This document shows, in pieces, positions 55,392-63,726 of a stretch of DNA of 64,000 nt. Made by a program: the position numbers and the translations under genes. The notes beneath the pieces were generated by a model. It did no database searches. It was not told the DNA's origin and worked only from the letters and a program-made list of their open reading frames with translations. Source of the DNA: Terracoccus sp. 273MFTsu3.1. GTDB taxonomy: Bacteria > Actinomycetota > Actinomycetes > Actinomycetales > Dermatophilaceae. Each line of letters starts with the position of its first letter. Position 1 is the stretch's first letter. The stretch is from positions 868,001 to 932,000 of the forward strand of contig NZ_KB911821.1 of the NCBI RefSeq assembly GCF_000383675.1, written 5' to 3'.

Positions 55392-56858
55392 TCAGACCCC
55401 TTCACGGGCGTCGATCCGGCCCGAGCTGATGGCGTCCAGAAAGGCCTCGTAGTCGTGGTCGTTCTGGACGGCGTACCGTTCCGCGAACTCGGCGACTGCC
55501 TTGTCGAACCGCCTCTTGCTGCCGAGGTAGGCCGCGATGGCGATGGGGTCGCCCGTCCGCGCGTGTGCGCGGGCCAGCGTCCAGCCGCAGATCTGGGCGT
55601 AGAAGGTCATGCCTGCCGGGATCATCGCCTCCACGACCGCCGCCCCCTTCATGTCCCTGAGCTGGCGCCAGTAGTAGTAGCGGTCCGTCTCGATGCCCGC
55701 GGACCAGCCGAGGAAGATGTCGGACGCCGACTGGAGAAGGTGCTGGCCCTCGACCACGCGCTGGCCCGAGTCGGCGTACGCGGATCTGGGCAGGTGCGCC
55801 TCGAGGACGGACCGGGTGGCCTCTTTCACCTGGAGGAACAGGGGGTCCTTCTCGTCGCGCCCCTCCAGCAGCGCCACGAAGGCCCGGGTCCCGACGGAGC
55901 CGACGCCGACGACCTTGCGGGCGACGTCGACGATCGTGTAGCGGTCGAGCAGGCGCCGCCGGCTGTCGCTCAGCGTCACCTTGTAGCGCGCGAAGAACTG
56001 GGTGATGACGTCCTCGATGTCGGCGGCGTCCAGCTCGTAGTACTTCTCGAGCTCGCGGCGCGGGATGAGCACGGGTGGTTGGCTGACGATGCGCTGCTTT
56101 CCGTCGACGACCTCGGTGAGCTTGGCCAGTGCCTGCAGGTTGGTCCGGCGGTGTGCCTTCCGCAGGAAGGCCTCGCCTGCCTTGATCGACGGGCCCTCGT
56201 GTTTGGCCGAGGGGCGCTCGTGGCCCTTGGTGTCCTTGTCCAGGGCCACGAAGCTCCGGCGGGCCCGCTTCATCGCGTGTCGCAGCTCGGCTTCGGACAG
56301 GCGGGCGTACCAGACGTCCAGCGTGTCCTGTTGCGCGAACTCCGTCATCGCCTCTCGGTAGGACCTGCCAACCGTCCGGCAGATCTCGCGGACGTCCGAG
56401 GGCTCGAACTGGTTGTGGCGCGCCGCGATGACGAAGCTGGCGGCCAACCGCCAGACGTCGAACTCGAACGGGCCGGGCAGCGTCTCGTCGAAGTCGTTGA
56501 GGTCGAAGAGCAGCTGCCGTTCCGGCGATGCATAGACCCCGAAGTTCGACAGGTGGGCGTCGCCACACAGCTGCACGTCGAGCCCTGCGGTCCGCCGGGT
56601 GGCGAGGTCTGCGGCCATGATCGCGGCCGAGCCGCGGTAGAAGGTGAACGCGGACGCCATCATCCGGCCGTGCCGGACCGGGACGAGGTCTGGATCTCGT
56701 GTGGCGTTCTGGGCCTCGAGCAGGCTCACAGGGTCTGGCCGTCCGGGCGGTGGGTGCCAGCCGGCCTGTGCCTCGAGCGGCGCGCGGTCCCGCGCCCGCC
56801 TGCCGAGCGCCTGTCGCTCGGCAGCGCTCAGGTGCGGTGGGGTCACTGAAACGGTCAT
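55392..56858 (-). CDS. DUF2252-family protein (kinase-like fold)
   Basis: 488 residues. LCGDAHLSNFGVYASPERQL and FDLNDFDETLPGPFEFDVWR are the family core and resemble the catalytic and metal loops of aminoglycoside-phosphotransferase-like kinases; MMASAFTFYRGSAAIMAADL is the family N-terminal motif. Biochemical role unknown. AGGAGTC lies before ATG 56858. It lies between SulP upstream (8 bases) and the K+ channel downstream, in one leftward unit. Confidence 0.92.
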   Translation of the reverse strand: MTVSVTPPHLSAAERQALGRRARDRAPLEAQAGWHPPPGRPDPVSLLEAQNATRDPDLVPVRHGRMMASAFTFYRGSAAIMAADLATRRTAGLDVQLCGDAHLSNFGVYASPERQLLFDLNDFDETLPGPFEFDVWRLAASFVIAARHNQFEPSDVREICRTVGRSYREAMTEFAQQDTLDVWYARLSEAELRHAMKRARRSFVALDKDTKGHERPSAKHEGPSIKAGEAFLRKAHRRTNLQALAKLTEVVDGKQRIVSQPPVLIPRRELEKYYELDAADIEDVITQFFARYKVTLSDSRRRLLDRYTIVDVARKVVGVGSVGTRAFVALLEGRDEKDPLFLQVKEATRSVLEAHLPRSAYADSGQRVVEGQHLLQSASDIFLGWSAGIETDRYYYWRQLRDMKGAAVVEAMIPAGMTFYAQICGWTLARAHARTGDPIAIAAYLGSKRRFDKAVAEFAERYAVQNDHDYEAFLDAISSGRIDAREGV

Positions 56859-56866
56859 GACGACTC

Positions 56867-58600
56867 CTACGCCTCGGTTGGTCGAGCGTCGGGCCCGGGC
56901 CTCGGCGACGACGAGCGGAACGCCACGACGGCGTCCCTGACGGTCGGGTAGATCTGGTCGACCGAGAGCATCTGCAGGACGCCGAGCTTCTCGAGGGTCG
57001 TGCGCAGGTCCGGGTCGAGGGCGGCCAGAGCCACCGTCGCTCCTCGGTTGTGGACGAACGTCACGAGCTGGTGGAGCGCTGCCCCTGCCGAGTAGTCCAC
57101 GTCGGGGATCGACGAACAGTCGAGCACCAGCCACCGCACGGGGTCCGGCGTCGCCATGATGAGCTGCTGGACCCCGTCGGAGAACTGGTTGGCGTTGGCG
57201 TAGAAGAGGTCGGCGTCGTAGCGGAAGACGAGCAGCCCCGGCGCACTCTGCATGCCCTGCTGCGCTCGGGCGTAGGTCGGCTCGCCCTCGGCGTCGATGC
57301 CCATGACGAACCGGTGTGGTCGGTACTGGCGCCGCACCATCTCCACGATGGAGAGCACCACCGCCAGGACGATGCCCTGCTCCACGCCGACCGCGAAGAC
57401 GACGATCGCGGTGAGGATCGCGATGTAGAACTCGCTGGGGCGGCTCAGCCAGATCCGTCGCAGCCCGGCGATGTCGATGAGGTTGAAGCCGATGAGGAAC
57501 ACGATCGCCCCGAGCACCGGCTTGGGCAGGTTGGTCAGGGCGCTGGTGAAGAACAGCACGATGACGAGCACCACCAGTGCCATGGTGGCGTTGGCCAGCT
57601 GGGTCTTGCCCTTCTGCTCATCGAGGATCTCTGTCTTGGTGGGGCTGCCGTTGACCACGAACGTGCCGCTCAGGCCTGCGGCGAGGTTGGCACCGCTCAG
57701 GCCGACGATGTCTCGGTTGATGTCGACCCGCTGGCCATGTCGCGTGGCGAAGCTGCGCGACGTCGCGGCGCTCTGGGCGATGATGAGGACGAAGCACGAG
57801 AAGGCCACGCCCAGCAGCGGAGGCACGTCGGACCAGCCCACTCCGTGGGGCAGTCCGATCGGCGGAAACCCGCCCTGCATCGGCCCGACGACCGCCACCC
57901 CGTGTGCCGAGACCTGCAGGGTGGAGGCCAGGATGATCGACAGGATCACCGCGACGATCGCGCCCGGGACCTTCGGCACGAAGCGCTTGAAGCCGAGGAT
58001 GATGGCGAGCGTTCCCAGGGCGAAGCCCAGGGTGGGCAGGCTGGCGTCGCCCAGATGGGTCAGCGTCGACCACTGCTGCTCGAACCAGCCGCCCTTTCCC
58101 TTGGGGATCCCGAGCATGTCGGGCAGCTGGCCGGTGAAGACCTGGATGCCCACCCCGGTGAGGAAACCGATCAGCACCGAGGCGGACAGGAAGTCGCCGA
58201 GGAACCCCAGCCGCAGAAGACGGGCGAGCACGAGCAGGACGCCGCAGATGAGCGCGGTCAACGAGGTGAGGGCGAGCCACTGCGGCGAGCTCGGCGCGAG
58301 CCCGGCGATGCCGAGGGCGGCGAGGCCGCCGGCGAGGATCGCTGCGGTGGCGGAGTCGGCGCCGACGACGAGCAGCCGGGATGAGCCGAGCAGCGCGAAG
58401 ACGAGCGCCGGGAAGAGAATGGTGTAGAGACCGGTGATCACCGGCACCTGAGCGATCGAGGTGTAGCCCATGGTCTCGGGGATGGCCACCGCCGCGAGGG
58501 TCAGCCCCGCGATGATGTCCGCCCTCAGCCACGATCGTTGGTATCCGCGCAGCGACTCCGGAGCCAGCCTGGACGCCCTGTCGGGCCGATCCGTACTCAT
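56867..58600 (-). CDS. SulP-family anion transporter with STAS domain
   Basis: 577 residues. RADIIAGLTLAAVAIPETMG and TGLYTILFPALVFALLGSSR are the SulP motif; the transport domain (about 1-430) has about 12-14 spans, and the C-terminal STAS domain (about 455-565) has VDYSAGAALHQLVTFV. Substrates of the family include sulfate, bicarbonate and oxalate. Transport may be sodium-dependent, as for BicA. ATGA overlap with the upstream MFS gene, so translation is coupled. Confidence 0.92.
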   Translation of the reverse strand: MSTDRPDRASRLAPESLRGYQRSWLRADIIAGLTLAAVAIPETMGYTSIAQVPVITGLYTILFPALVFALLGSSRLLVVGADSATAAILAGGLAALGIAGLAPSSPQWLALTSLTALICGVLLVLARLLRLGFLGDFLSASVLIGFLTGVGIQVFTGQLPDMLGIPKGKGGWFEQQWSTLTHLGDASLPTLGFALGTLAIILGFKRFVPKVPGAIVAVILSIILASTLQVSAHGVAVVGPMQGGFPPIGLPHGVGWSDVPPLLGVAFSCFVLIIAQSAATSRSFATRHGQRVDINRDIVGLSGANLAAGLSGTFVVNGSPTKTEILDEQKGKTQLANATMALVVLVIVLFFTSALTNLPKPVLGAIVFLIGFNLIDIAGLRRIWLSRPSEFYIAILTAIVVFAVGVEQGIVLAVVLSIVEMVRRQYRPHRFVMGIDAEGEPTYARAQQGMQSAPGLLVFRYDADLFYANANQFSDGVQQLIMATPDPVRWLVLDCSSIPDVDYSAGAALHQLVTFVHNRGATVALAALDPDLRTTLEKLGVLQMLSVDQIYPTVRDAVVAFRSSSPRPGPDARPTEA

Positions 58601-60216
58601 GTGCGGCTTCCCTCCTTGGTGGGCCGGGCGTCCTCCGAGCGATACCGCGCCAGCAGCTCCAGCTCTCCCGCATGCTTCGGGAACAGGACGAACACGATGA
58701 CGGCACCCACGAGGATCGCGATGATGCCTGCCGTGTAGGCCCAGTCGGCGCCCGACAGGAACGACTCCCGGGCCGCGGCGATGATCTGCGCCGAGTACTG
58801 CGGGTACTGCCCGGCCACGGCGTCGGCACCGGCGAACGACTTCGTGAGCTCGTTCTGCACGCTGCTCGTGATCTCGTCGCCGTTCGGGGCGGCGGCGATG
58901 CTGGCACTGACGGCGGCGGCATACCCCGCCGTGAGCAGTGCCCCGAAGATGGACTGCATGATGGCACCGCCGAGGTCACGTTGCAGGTCGGCGGTGCCCG
59001 AGGCCATTCCGGCCCGCTGCACCGGGACGGCGCCGGTGAGCGAGTGCGACGCCGGCGTGCCCGCGAACCCGACGCCGATCCCGATGAAGGCGTAGGCGAG
59101 TGCGATCTGCCAGTAGGAGCTGCCTTCGGACCAGAAGACGAGCATCCAGGCGAACGCGACCAACAGGAACACGTAGCCGGCGAGCAGCGTGAACCGGGAT
59201 CCGCGTCGCTCGATCAGCGTCGCCGAGCGCGGCGCGACGAGGACCATCAGGACCACTGCTGGCAGGAAGGCCGCACCGGCCTCGAAGGTGGAGTAGCCGA
59301 GGACGTTCTGGAGGTACTGCTGGCTGACGAAGGCGGACGCCATCAGCGAGCCGAAGACGATGATCCCCGCGCACGCCGCCACCCAGAAGACGCGGCGCCC
59401 AGCGATGTGGAGGTCGTAGAGCGGCACGGAGGCCCGACGCTGTCGCGCGACGAAGGCGACCAGCGCGGCGGTCGCGAGGACCGCGAGGCCGAGTGCCAGC
59501 GTGCCCTTGCCGGGGACGGGAGCGAAGTTGATCGCGAGGATCAGCGCGCCGACGAGGACGACGGACAGTATGCCGCCGAGGTTGTCGACCGGATCGGTGG
59601 TCTCGTTCACGTGGGCCGGCACGAGCATCACGGCCATGACGAGCGCGACCGCGGCCAACGGAAGCGTGACGAGGAAGACCGACCCCCACCAGAAGCGCTC
59701 GAGCAGGAAGCCGGCGACCAGCGGTCCCACGGCGGCGATGCCACCACCGATCGCAGACCACAAGGCGATCGATCGGGTCCGCGCGGGGCCCGCCCACAGG
59801 GCGGCGATCAGCGCGAGGGTGGTCGGATAGGCCATGCCTGCCGACACGCCGCCGAGCACCCGCGCCAGGAACAGCACGACGTCTGAAGCGGCGTAGGCCG
59901 CCAACAGGCAGGCCGGCACGGACAGCGCCATACCGAGGATGAGCAGCAGCTTGCGCCCGTAGCGGTCGCCGATCGCTCCCAGGTAGAGCACCGATCCGGC
60001 GAGCCCGAGGGAGTACCCGACCGCGATGAGATCGAGCGTCGTCTGGGAGGAGTTGAAGGCGCGGCCGATCGACGGCAGCGCGACGTTGGCGACCGACAGG
60101 TTGAGGTTCGCGACCGCTGCGACCGTGATCAGGGCGAGCAGGACGAGCCCCGCGCGCTTCGGCTGGGTCGATGCCTCCGCCCCGGTCGCGCCGACGGGCG
60201 GCGGGCCGTCAGCCAT
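58597..60216 (-). CDS. MFS drug-efflux transporter, DHA2 (14-span) family
   Basis: 539 residues with about 14 membrane segments. Motif A variant LGAIGDRYGRKLLLILGMAL (G-D-R-x-G-R-K), motif C-like GPLVAGFLLERFWW and NLNLSVANVALPSIGRAF, the DHA2 start with the conserved N-x-A-L-P. These carriers export lipophilic drugs or antiseptics. First gene of the MFS-SulP-DUF2252-channel unit. It carries two copies of the dispersed word (58917, 59568). Confidence 0.92.
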   Translation of the reverse strand: MADGPPPVGATGAEASTQPKRAGLVLLALITVAAVANLNLSVANVALPSIGRAFNSSQTTLDLIAVGYSLGLAGSVLYLGAIGDRYGRKLLLILGMALSVPACLLAAYAASDVVLFLARVLGGVSAGMAYPTTLALIAALWAGPARTRSIALWSAIGGGIAAVGPLVAGFLLERFWWGSVFLVTLPLAAVALVMAVMLVPAHVNETTDPVDNLGGILSVVLVGALILAINFAPVPGKGTLALGLAVLATAALVAFVARQRRASVPLYDLHIAGRRVFWVAACAGIIVFGSLMASAFVSQQYLQNVLGYSTFEAGAAFLPAVVLMVLVAPRSATLIERRGSRFTLLAGYVFLLVAFAWMLVFWSEGSSYWQIALAYAFIGIGVGFAGTPASHSLTGAVPVQRAGMASGTADLQRDLGGAIMQSIFGALLTAGYAAAVSASIAAAPNGDEITSSVQNELTKSFAGADAVAGQYPQYSAQIIAAARESFLSGADWAYTAGIIAILVGAVIVFVLFPKHAGELELLARYRSEDARPTKEGSRT

Positions 60217-60665
60217 GATGTTCGGCCCTCCTGACGGCCGACATCTCGGGCATCTGCGCTCGCACTCGTGTCATCGCTGACCCCTCCCGCTCGAGAGCAC
60301 CGGGCACCATTCTCGGCCTCGTCGGGGCGGGCGCGCATCACCCCGATGGGGTGGGGCTACAGCTCCAGCGGTTGCCCGTCCAGCCGGGTCACCCCCGCAC
60401 GCATCTCAGCACCGCGGGCAGCCTGGCCCTCGACAGTGACGGCCGCACACGTACCGCCGCCGGCCGGCCACGAGCAGGCTTGTCCCTATGAGGGATTGGC
60501 GCGGGGTGGGCTTCGCCACGTCGGGCCATGGTGATGCGCTGGTCTCGCAGTGGTCCCTGGTTGAGGGGCAAGCGATGCCAGGGCTCCTGCAGCGCAAGGC
60601 CGCACATCCCGTTCACTCCGCCGTGATCTGCTGACGACCGACATCTTCCGGCGCATGATGGGCCC
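60217..60665. other. 449-base intergenic region
   Basis: Divergent promoter region between the MFS gene and a membrane-protein gene. A small inverted repeat CACCCC-GAT-GGGGTG is at 60339-60353. No gene is supported. A 48-codon frame at 60488 lacks a ribosome site. Confidence 0.4.
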
Positions 60666-61388
60666 ATGCCCAACGAGCCGTCGACGGATCCCCGGCCAGG
60701 GCCACCTGGCGACACCGGTTCCGGACAGATGGGTGTCGTGGCGGCGCCGGAGACGTACGTGTGGCCCCTGGTCGCCCTCATCGTGGTCATCCTTCCGCAG
60801 GTTCTGGTGCCGGAGAGGATGCGAGAAGGGCCCCCGATCGCCGTGCCCGCGACCGAGGCGGCGGTGGTCCTGATACTCCTCGCCGTGGCTGCGAAACCGG
60901 GCCCGGTCCCACGGGCTGCTCGTCCGCTGGTCCTCTCGCTCGTGGCCGTCCTCATCGTGGCGAACACCGGCGCCGCCGCCAGGCTCGTGGCGCTCGTCCT
61001 GCGAAGCACGCCCGAGGGTGAGACGCCTCCCACCGTGACACAGCTACTCGTCACTGCCGTCACCCTGCTCGCCACGAACATCGTGACCTTCGGGCTGCTC
61101 TACTGGCAGATCGACGGCGGCGGCCCCGACGTGCGCCAGGTCGGTGCCGCGCGCTATCCCGACTTCCAGTTCCCCCAAACCGGCGTCGAGGGACTCGCGC
61201 CACCCGACTGGCAGCCACGGTTCCCAGACCACCTCTACCTGGCGTTCACCAACGTGGTCGCGTTCAGCCCCACCGACACGCTCCCGTTGACCCATCGCGT
61301 CAAAGGACTGATGGCGATCCAGTCGATGATCTCCCTGGCCGTTCTCGTCGTGGTGCTGTCCCGGGTGATCAACATTCTCCCGCCTTAG
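60666..61388 (+). CDS. Membrane protein, unknown function (DUF1345-like)
   Basis: 240 residues with about five hydrophobic segments. The conserved second half HLYLAFTNVVAFSPTDTLPL then HRVKGLMAIQSMISLAVLVV resembles the pore-like C-terminus of DUF1345/ion-channel-type proteins, with TFGLLYWQIDGGGPD before it. The soluble segment (about 150-200) is between membrane segments 4 and 5. Function unknown. Codons are somewhat less GC-rich than neighbours (an ATA codon occurs in VVLILLAV), a weak sign of a different history. Confidence 0.7.
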   Translation: MPNEPSTDPRPGPPGDTGSGQMGVVAAPETYVWPLVALIVVILPQVLVPERMREGPPIAVPATEAAVVLILLAVAAKPGPVPRAARPLVLSLVAVLIVANTGAAARLVALVLRSTPEGETPPTVTQLLVTAVTLLATNIVTFGLLYWQIDGGGPDVRQVGAARYPDFQFPQTGVEGLAPPDWQPRFPDHLYLAFTNVVAFSPTDTLPLTHRVKGLMAIQSMISLAVLVVVLSRVINILPP

Positions 61389-61527
61389 GCACGGCGCTCA
61401 TCCGGGTCTTGCTTGAGCGTGTCGACGACCCTCCGAGAGGCCGTCGACATCATCGCCGCCCTCGCGGCACGCCTGCCCGTGAAGTGCCGCGACGGCCGCC
61501 GACGGTCGGACACGCCCCTAGGACGAC

Positions 61528-61571
61528 GGAAGGGCCCCTGACCGGCGTTTCCGCTGGTCAGAGGCCCTTCC
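61528..61571. terminator. Hairpin terminator, bidirectional
   Basis: Arms of 19 bases, 61528-61546 and 61553-61571, pair at all but two positions (one G-T), six-base loop. It lies between the membrane-protein gene and the tRNA, both ending here. Confidence 0.85.
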
Positions 61572-61581
61572 GAGCACTGGG

Positions 61582-61662
61582 TGGCAGGTGAAGGATTCGA
61601 ACCTTCGTAGCTCTCGCGACGGATTTACAGTCCGTTTCCATTGGCCGCTCGGACAACCTGCC
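61582..61662 (-). tRNA. tRNA-Tyr: tRNA-Tyr (anticodon GTA)
   Basis: 81 bases on the minus strand. Acceptor stem GGCAGGT/ACCTGCC, anticodon loop CTGTAAA within an ACGGA/TCCGT stem (anticodon GUA), class II long variable arm and GGTTCGAATCC T-loop. Discriminator is A; CCA is not encoded. This reads the TAC/TAT codons. A terminator hairpin follows. Confidence 0.97.
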
Positions 61663-61798
61663 TTGGTGCGTCTGGAAGGATAGCAAGAGATCGGGCGCGG
61701 TCCGAAATCGGGGCTGCGGCGACCACTTCGTCGTGTCCGCACCGCCTCCGCGCACCCGCCCGACAGACCAGACAACAGCATCCGGAAGGACCCCACCG

Positions 61799-62293
61799 AT
61801 GGCCGACTCCTCGTTCGACATCGTCAGCAAGTTCGACAAGCAGGAGATCGCGAACGCGGTCAACAGCGCCAGCAAGGAGATCGCGACGCGCTACGACTTC
61901 AAGAACGTCGGCGCCTCCGTCGACCTCGCCGGCGAGGTCATCAAGATGAAGGCGAACACCGAGGAGCGTTGCCTCGCCGTGCTCGACGTCGTGCAGACGC
62001 ACCTCGTCAAGCGCAAGGTCAGCCTCAAGCACCTCGACGTCCCCGAGGCCGGACCGCGCCTCTCGGGCAAGGAGTACCACCTCGACGCGCCCCTCAAGGA
62101 GGGCATCTCCCAGGAGAACGCGAAGAAGATCAACAAGCTGATCCGCGACGAGTGGCCCAAGGGCGTCAAGAGCCAGATCCAGGGCGACGAGCTGCGCGTC
62201 TCGAGCAAGTCCCGCGACGACCTCCAGGCCGTCCAGCGGATGCTTCGCGAGGCCGACCTCGACGTCGCGCTCACCTTCACGAACCAGCGCTGA
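61799..62293 (+). CDS. yajQ: YajQ-family nucleotide-binding protein
   Basis: 164 residues. MADSSFDIVSKFDKQEIANA is the family N-terminus; two ferredoxin-like halves are visible, with KEYHLDAPLKEGISQENAKK and IRDEWPKGVKSQIQGDELRV the conserved central motifs. YajQ relatives bind RNA or c-di-GMP; role here unknown. GGAAGGA precedes the ATG. Two hairpins follow the stop. Confidence 0.96.
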   Translation: MADSSFDIVSKFDKQEIANAVNSASKEIATRYDFKNVGASVDLAGEVIKMKANTEERCLAVLDVVQTHLVKRKVSLKHLDVPEAGPRLSGKEYHLDAPLKEGISQENAKKINKLIRDEWPKGVKSQIQGDELRVSSKSRDDLQAVQRMLREADLDVALTFTNQR

Positions 62294-62298
62294 CCCCT

Positions 62299-62325
62299 CG
62301 GTTCGCCTGTGTGACAGGCGAGCCG
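62299..62325. terminator. yajQ terminator hairpin
   Basis: CGGTTCGCCTGT (62299-62310), loop GTG, ACAGGCGAGCCG (62314-62325): 12-base stem with one wobble, six bases after the yajQ stop. Confidence 0.75.
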
Positions 62326-62337
62326 ACCACGACAGAC

Positions 62338-62373
62338 CACGTATGCCGCCCACCCCGGTGGGCGGCATACGTG
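62338..62373. terminator. Hairpin with paired GTATGCCG words
   Basis: Perfect 17-base arms, CACGTATGCCGCCCACC (62338-62354) and its complement (62357-62373), two-base loop. It separates yajQ and the convergent Nudix gene. Each arm contains GTATGCCG, as at 31570-31613. Confidence 0.8.
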
Positions 62374-62377
62374 CGTC

Positions 62378-63166
62378 TCAGAGCGGGCGGGCGAGGTCGC
62401 GCAGGTCGGGGAAGACCTCGACGGCGAGGGGCCACCAGAAGAGGTGGCCGCACAGCTCGGCGTACTCCTGCGGCGTGACCCAGCGCGTCTCGTGGATGCC
62501 GTCGTCGCCGTCGGTGAGCTCGGGCCGCACGTCGTCGAGCCGGGTGCGGAAGACCTGGAGGAACGGCTTGTCGCGGCCGAAGACGTTGTCATCGGTCTTC
62601 GGCGTGAACCGCTCGTAGCCGCACGAGAGCACGTCGGGGTGCCGCAGCCTGAGGCCGGTCTCCTCGAAGGTCTCCCGGACGGCGTTCTCGACCGGCGTCT
62701 CGTCGCCCTCGCGCCAGCCTCCCGGCGAGCCCCACTGGTCGCGACGGACGCTGTGCACGACGACGAAGTCTCCTCGTCGGTCGCGGACGAAGACCATCGC
62801 CGCGAGCACCCGCGCCGGGTCGAGCGGGTCGTCGGAGGCCACGAGGTCGACGTCGCTCGGGCCGTTGGGGAAGGACACGTCGAGGATGCGCCGCACCCCC
62901 CGGTCGCGTTTGCGCTTGCGCAGCCGCAGCCCGGACGCGTTGAGCCGGCGGGCGAGGTCGACCCCGGTCGTCGGCGTCGCGCCCGCGTCCACGGCGTCCT
63001 GCCAGCGCCCCTGCGGCACGTCGTAGTGGTCGCCGTCGAACGACCGCGGGTGCAGCCGGGCGGCCCGGGCGACCTCGTGCAGCTCGTCGTAGGAGGCGTC
63101 GCTGACGAGGTGGGCGAAGAGCCGACCGTGGGCGGGCCAGATCGGCTGGTCGATCCACACGGTCAT
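62378..63166 (-). CDS. DUF4031-Nudix hydrolase fusion
   Basis: 262 residues. N-terminal DUF4031 (about 1-85): MTVWIDQPIWPAHGRLFAHL then HPRSFDGDHYDVPQGRW, common in actinomycetes. C-terminal Nudix domain (about 115-255) with box GGWREGDETPVENAVRETFE then ETGL, matching G-x5-E-x7-R-E-U-x-E-E-x-G-U. It would hydrolyse a nucleoside diphosphate derivative, possibly an NDP-sugar or oxidised nucleotide. Start at ATG 63166. Confidence 0.93.
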   Translation of the reverse strand: MTVWIDQPIWPAHGRLFAHLVSDASYDELHEVARAARLHPRSFDGDHYDVPQGRWQDAVDAGATPTTGVDLARRLNASGLRLRKRKRDRGVRRILDVSFPNGPSDVDLVASDDPLDPARVLAAMVFVRDRRGDFVVVHSVRRDQWGSPGGWREGDETPVENAVRETFEETGLRLRHPDVLSCGYERFTPKTDDNVFGRDKPFLQVFRTRLDDVRPELTDGDDGIHETRWVTPQEYAELCGHLFWWPLAVEVFPDLRDLARPL

Positions 63167-63304
63167 GCCTCGAAGCCTAGGCCAGGCCGCCGACGCGTGC
63201 CGTCCGGTGCCCTGTGGACGACGCCGGTTGAGTCTCCCGCGCCCGACCTAGCCTCGGACGAACGCGGCCACCGTCCGGGCGGCCCACGATCGAGGAGAGC
63301 ACCC

Positions 63305-63595
63305 ATGTCCCGTTCCGTCGTTGACACCGAACGCATCGCCGCCGCAGCCGGCGACATCCACCGGCTCGCCGACACCATCACGTCGAGCACCGCCGAGCTG
63401 CGCGGGCGCCTCGCCGGCATGGGTGCGGACTGGCAGGGCCCGGCCAAGGTCGAGTTCGAGCGCGTCATGCACGACTACCAGCGCATCCAGGCGCAGATGA
63501 CCGAGGCCCTGGCCGACGTCGGCCGCCTCACCCTCAAGGCGTCGTCGGCCTACGCCGAGCACGAGAACGCGACCCGCGCCCTCTTCGCGCGCTGA
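63305..63595 (+). CDS. WXG100-family (Esx-like) small protein
   Basis: 96 residues. Helix-turn-helix hairpin with the W-x-G motif at the turn (GMGADWQGPAKVEFERVM, about residue 43-45). Typical type VII secretion substrate, normally dimeric. TAGCCT at 63249-63254 could be its -10 box and GAGGAGAG the ribosome site. No eccC or other ESX machinery is in view, so it is an orphan here. Convergent with groEL. Confidence 0.9.
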   Translation: MSRSVVDTERIAAAAGDIHRLADTITSSTAELRGRLAGMGADWQGPAKVEFERVMHDYQRIQAQMTEALADVGRLTLKASSAYAEHENATRALFAR

Positions 63596-63658
63596 CCCCT
63601 CCCCGGGCACCCGGCACACGCCCTTCCGGCGCCGCAGGACGTCGGGCGGCGGACGGCG

Positions 63659-63692
63659 AAGGGCGGCTCCCCCGTGAGGAGGAGCCGCCCTT
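63659..63692. terminator. Hairpin terminator, bidirectional
   Basis: AAGGGCGGCTCC (63659-63670) and GGAGCCGCCCTT (63681-63692), perfect 12-base arms, ten-base loop, between the WXG100 gene and groEL. Confidence 0.88.
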
Positions 63693-63726
63693 GCGGCGTG
63701 CTGCGGTGCTGCTCAGACGGGTGGGC

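Noticed and set aside
60488-60634. 48-codon frame starting MRDWRGVGFATSGHG
   Set aside because: No ribosome site, no recognisable pattern, and codon use does not show the strong G/C third-position bias of real genes.
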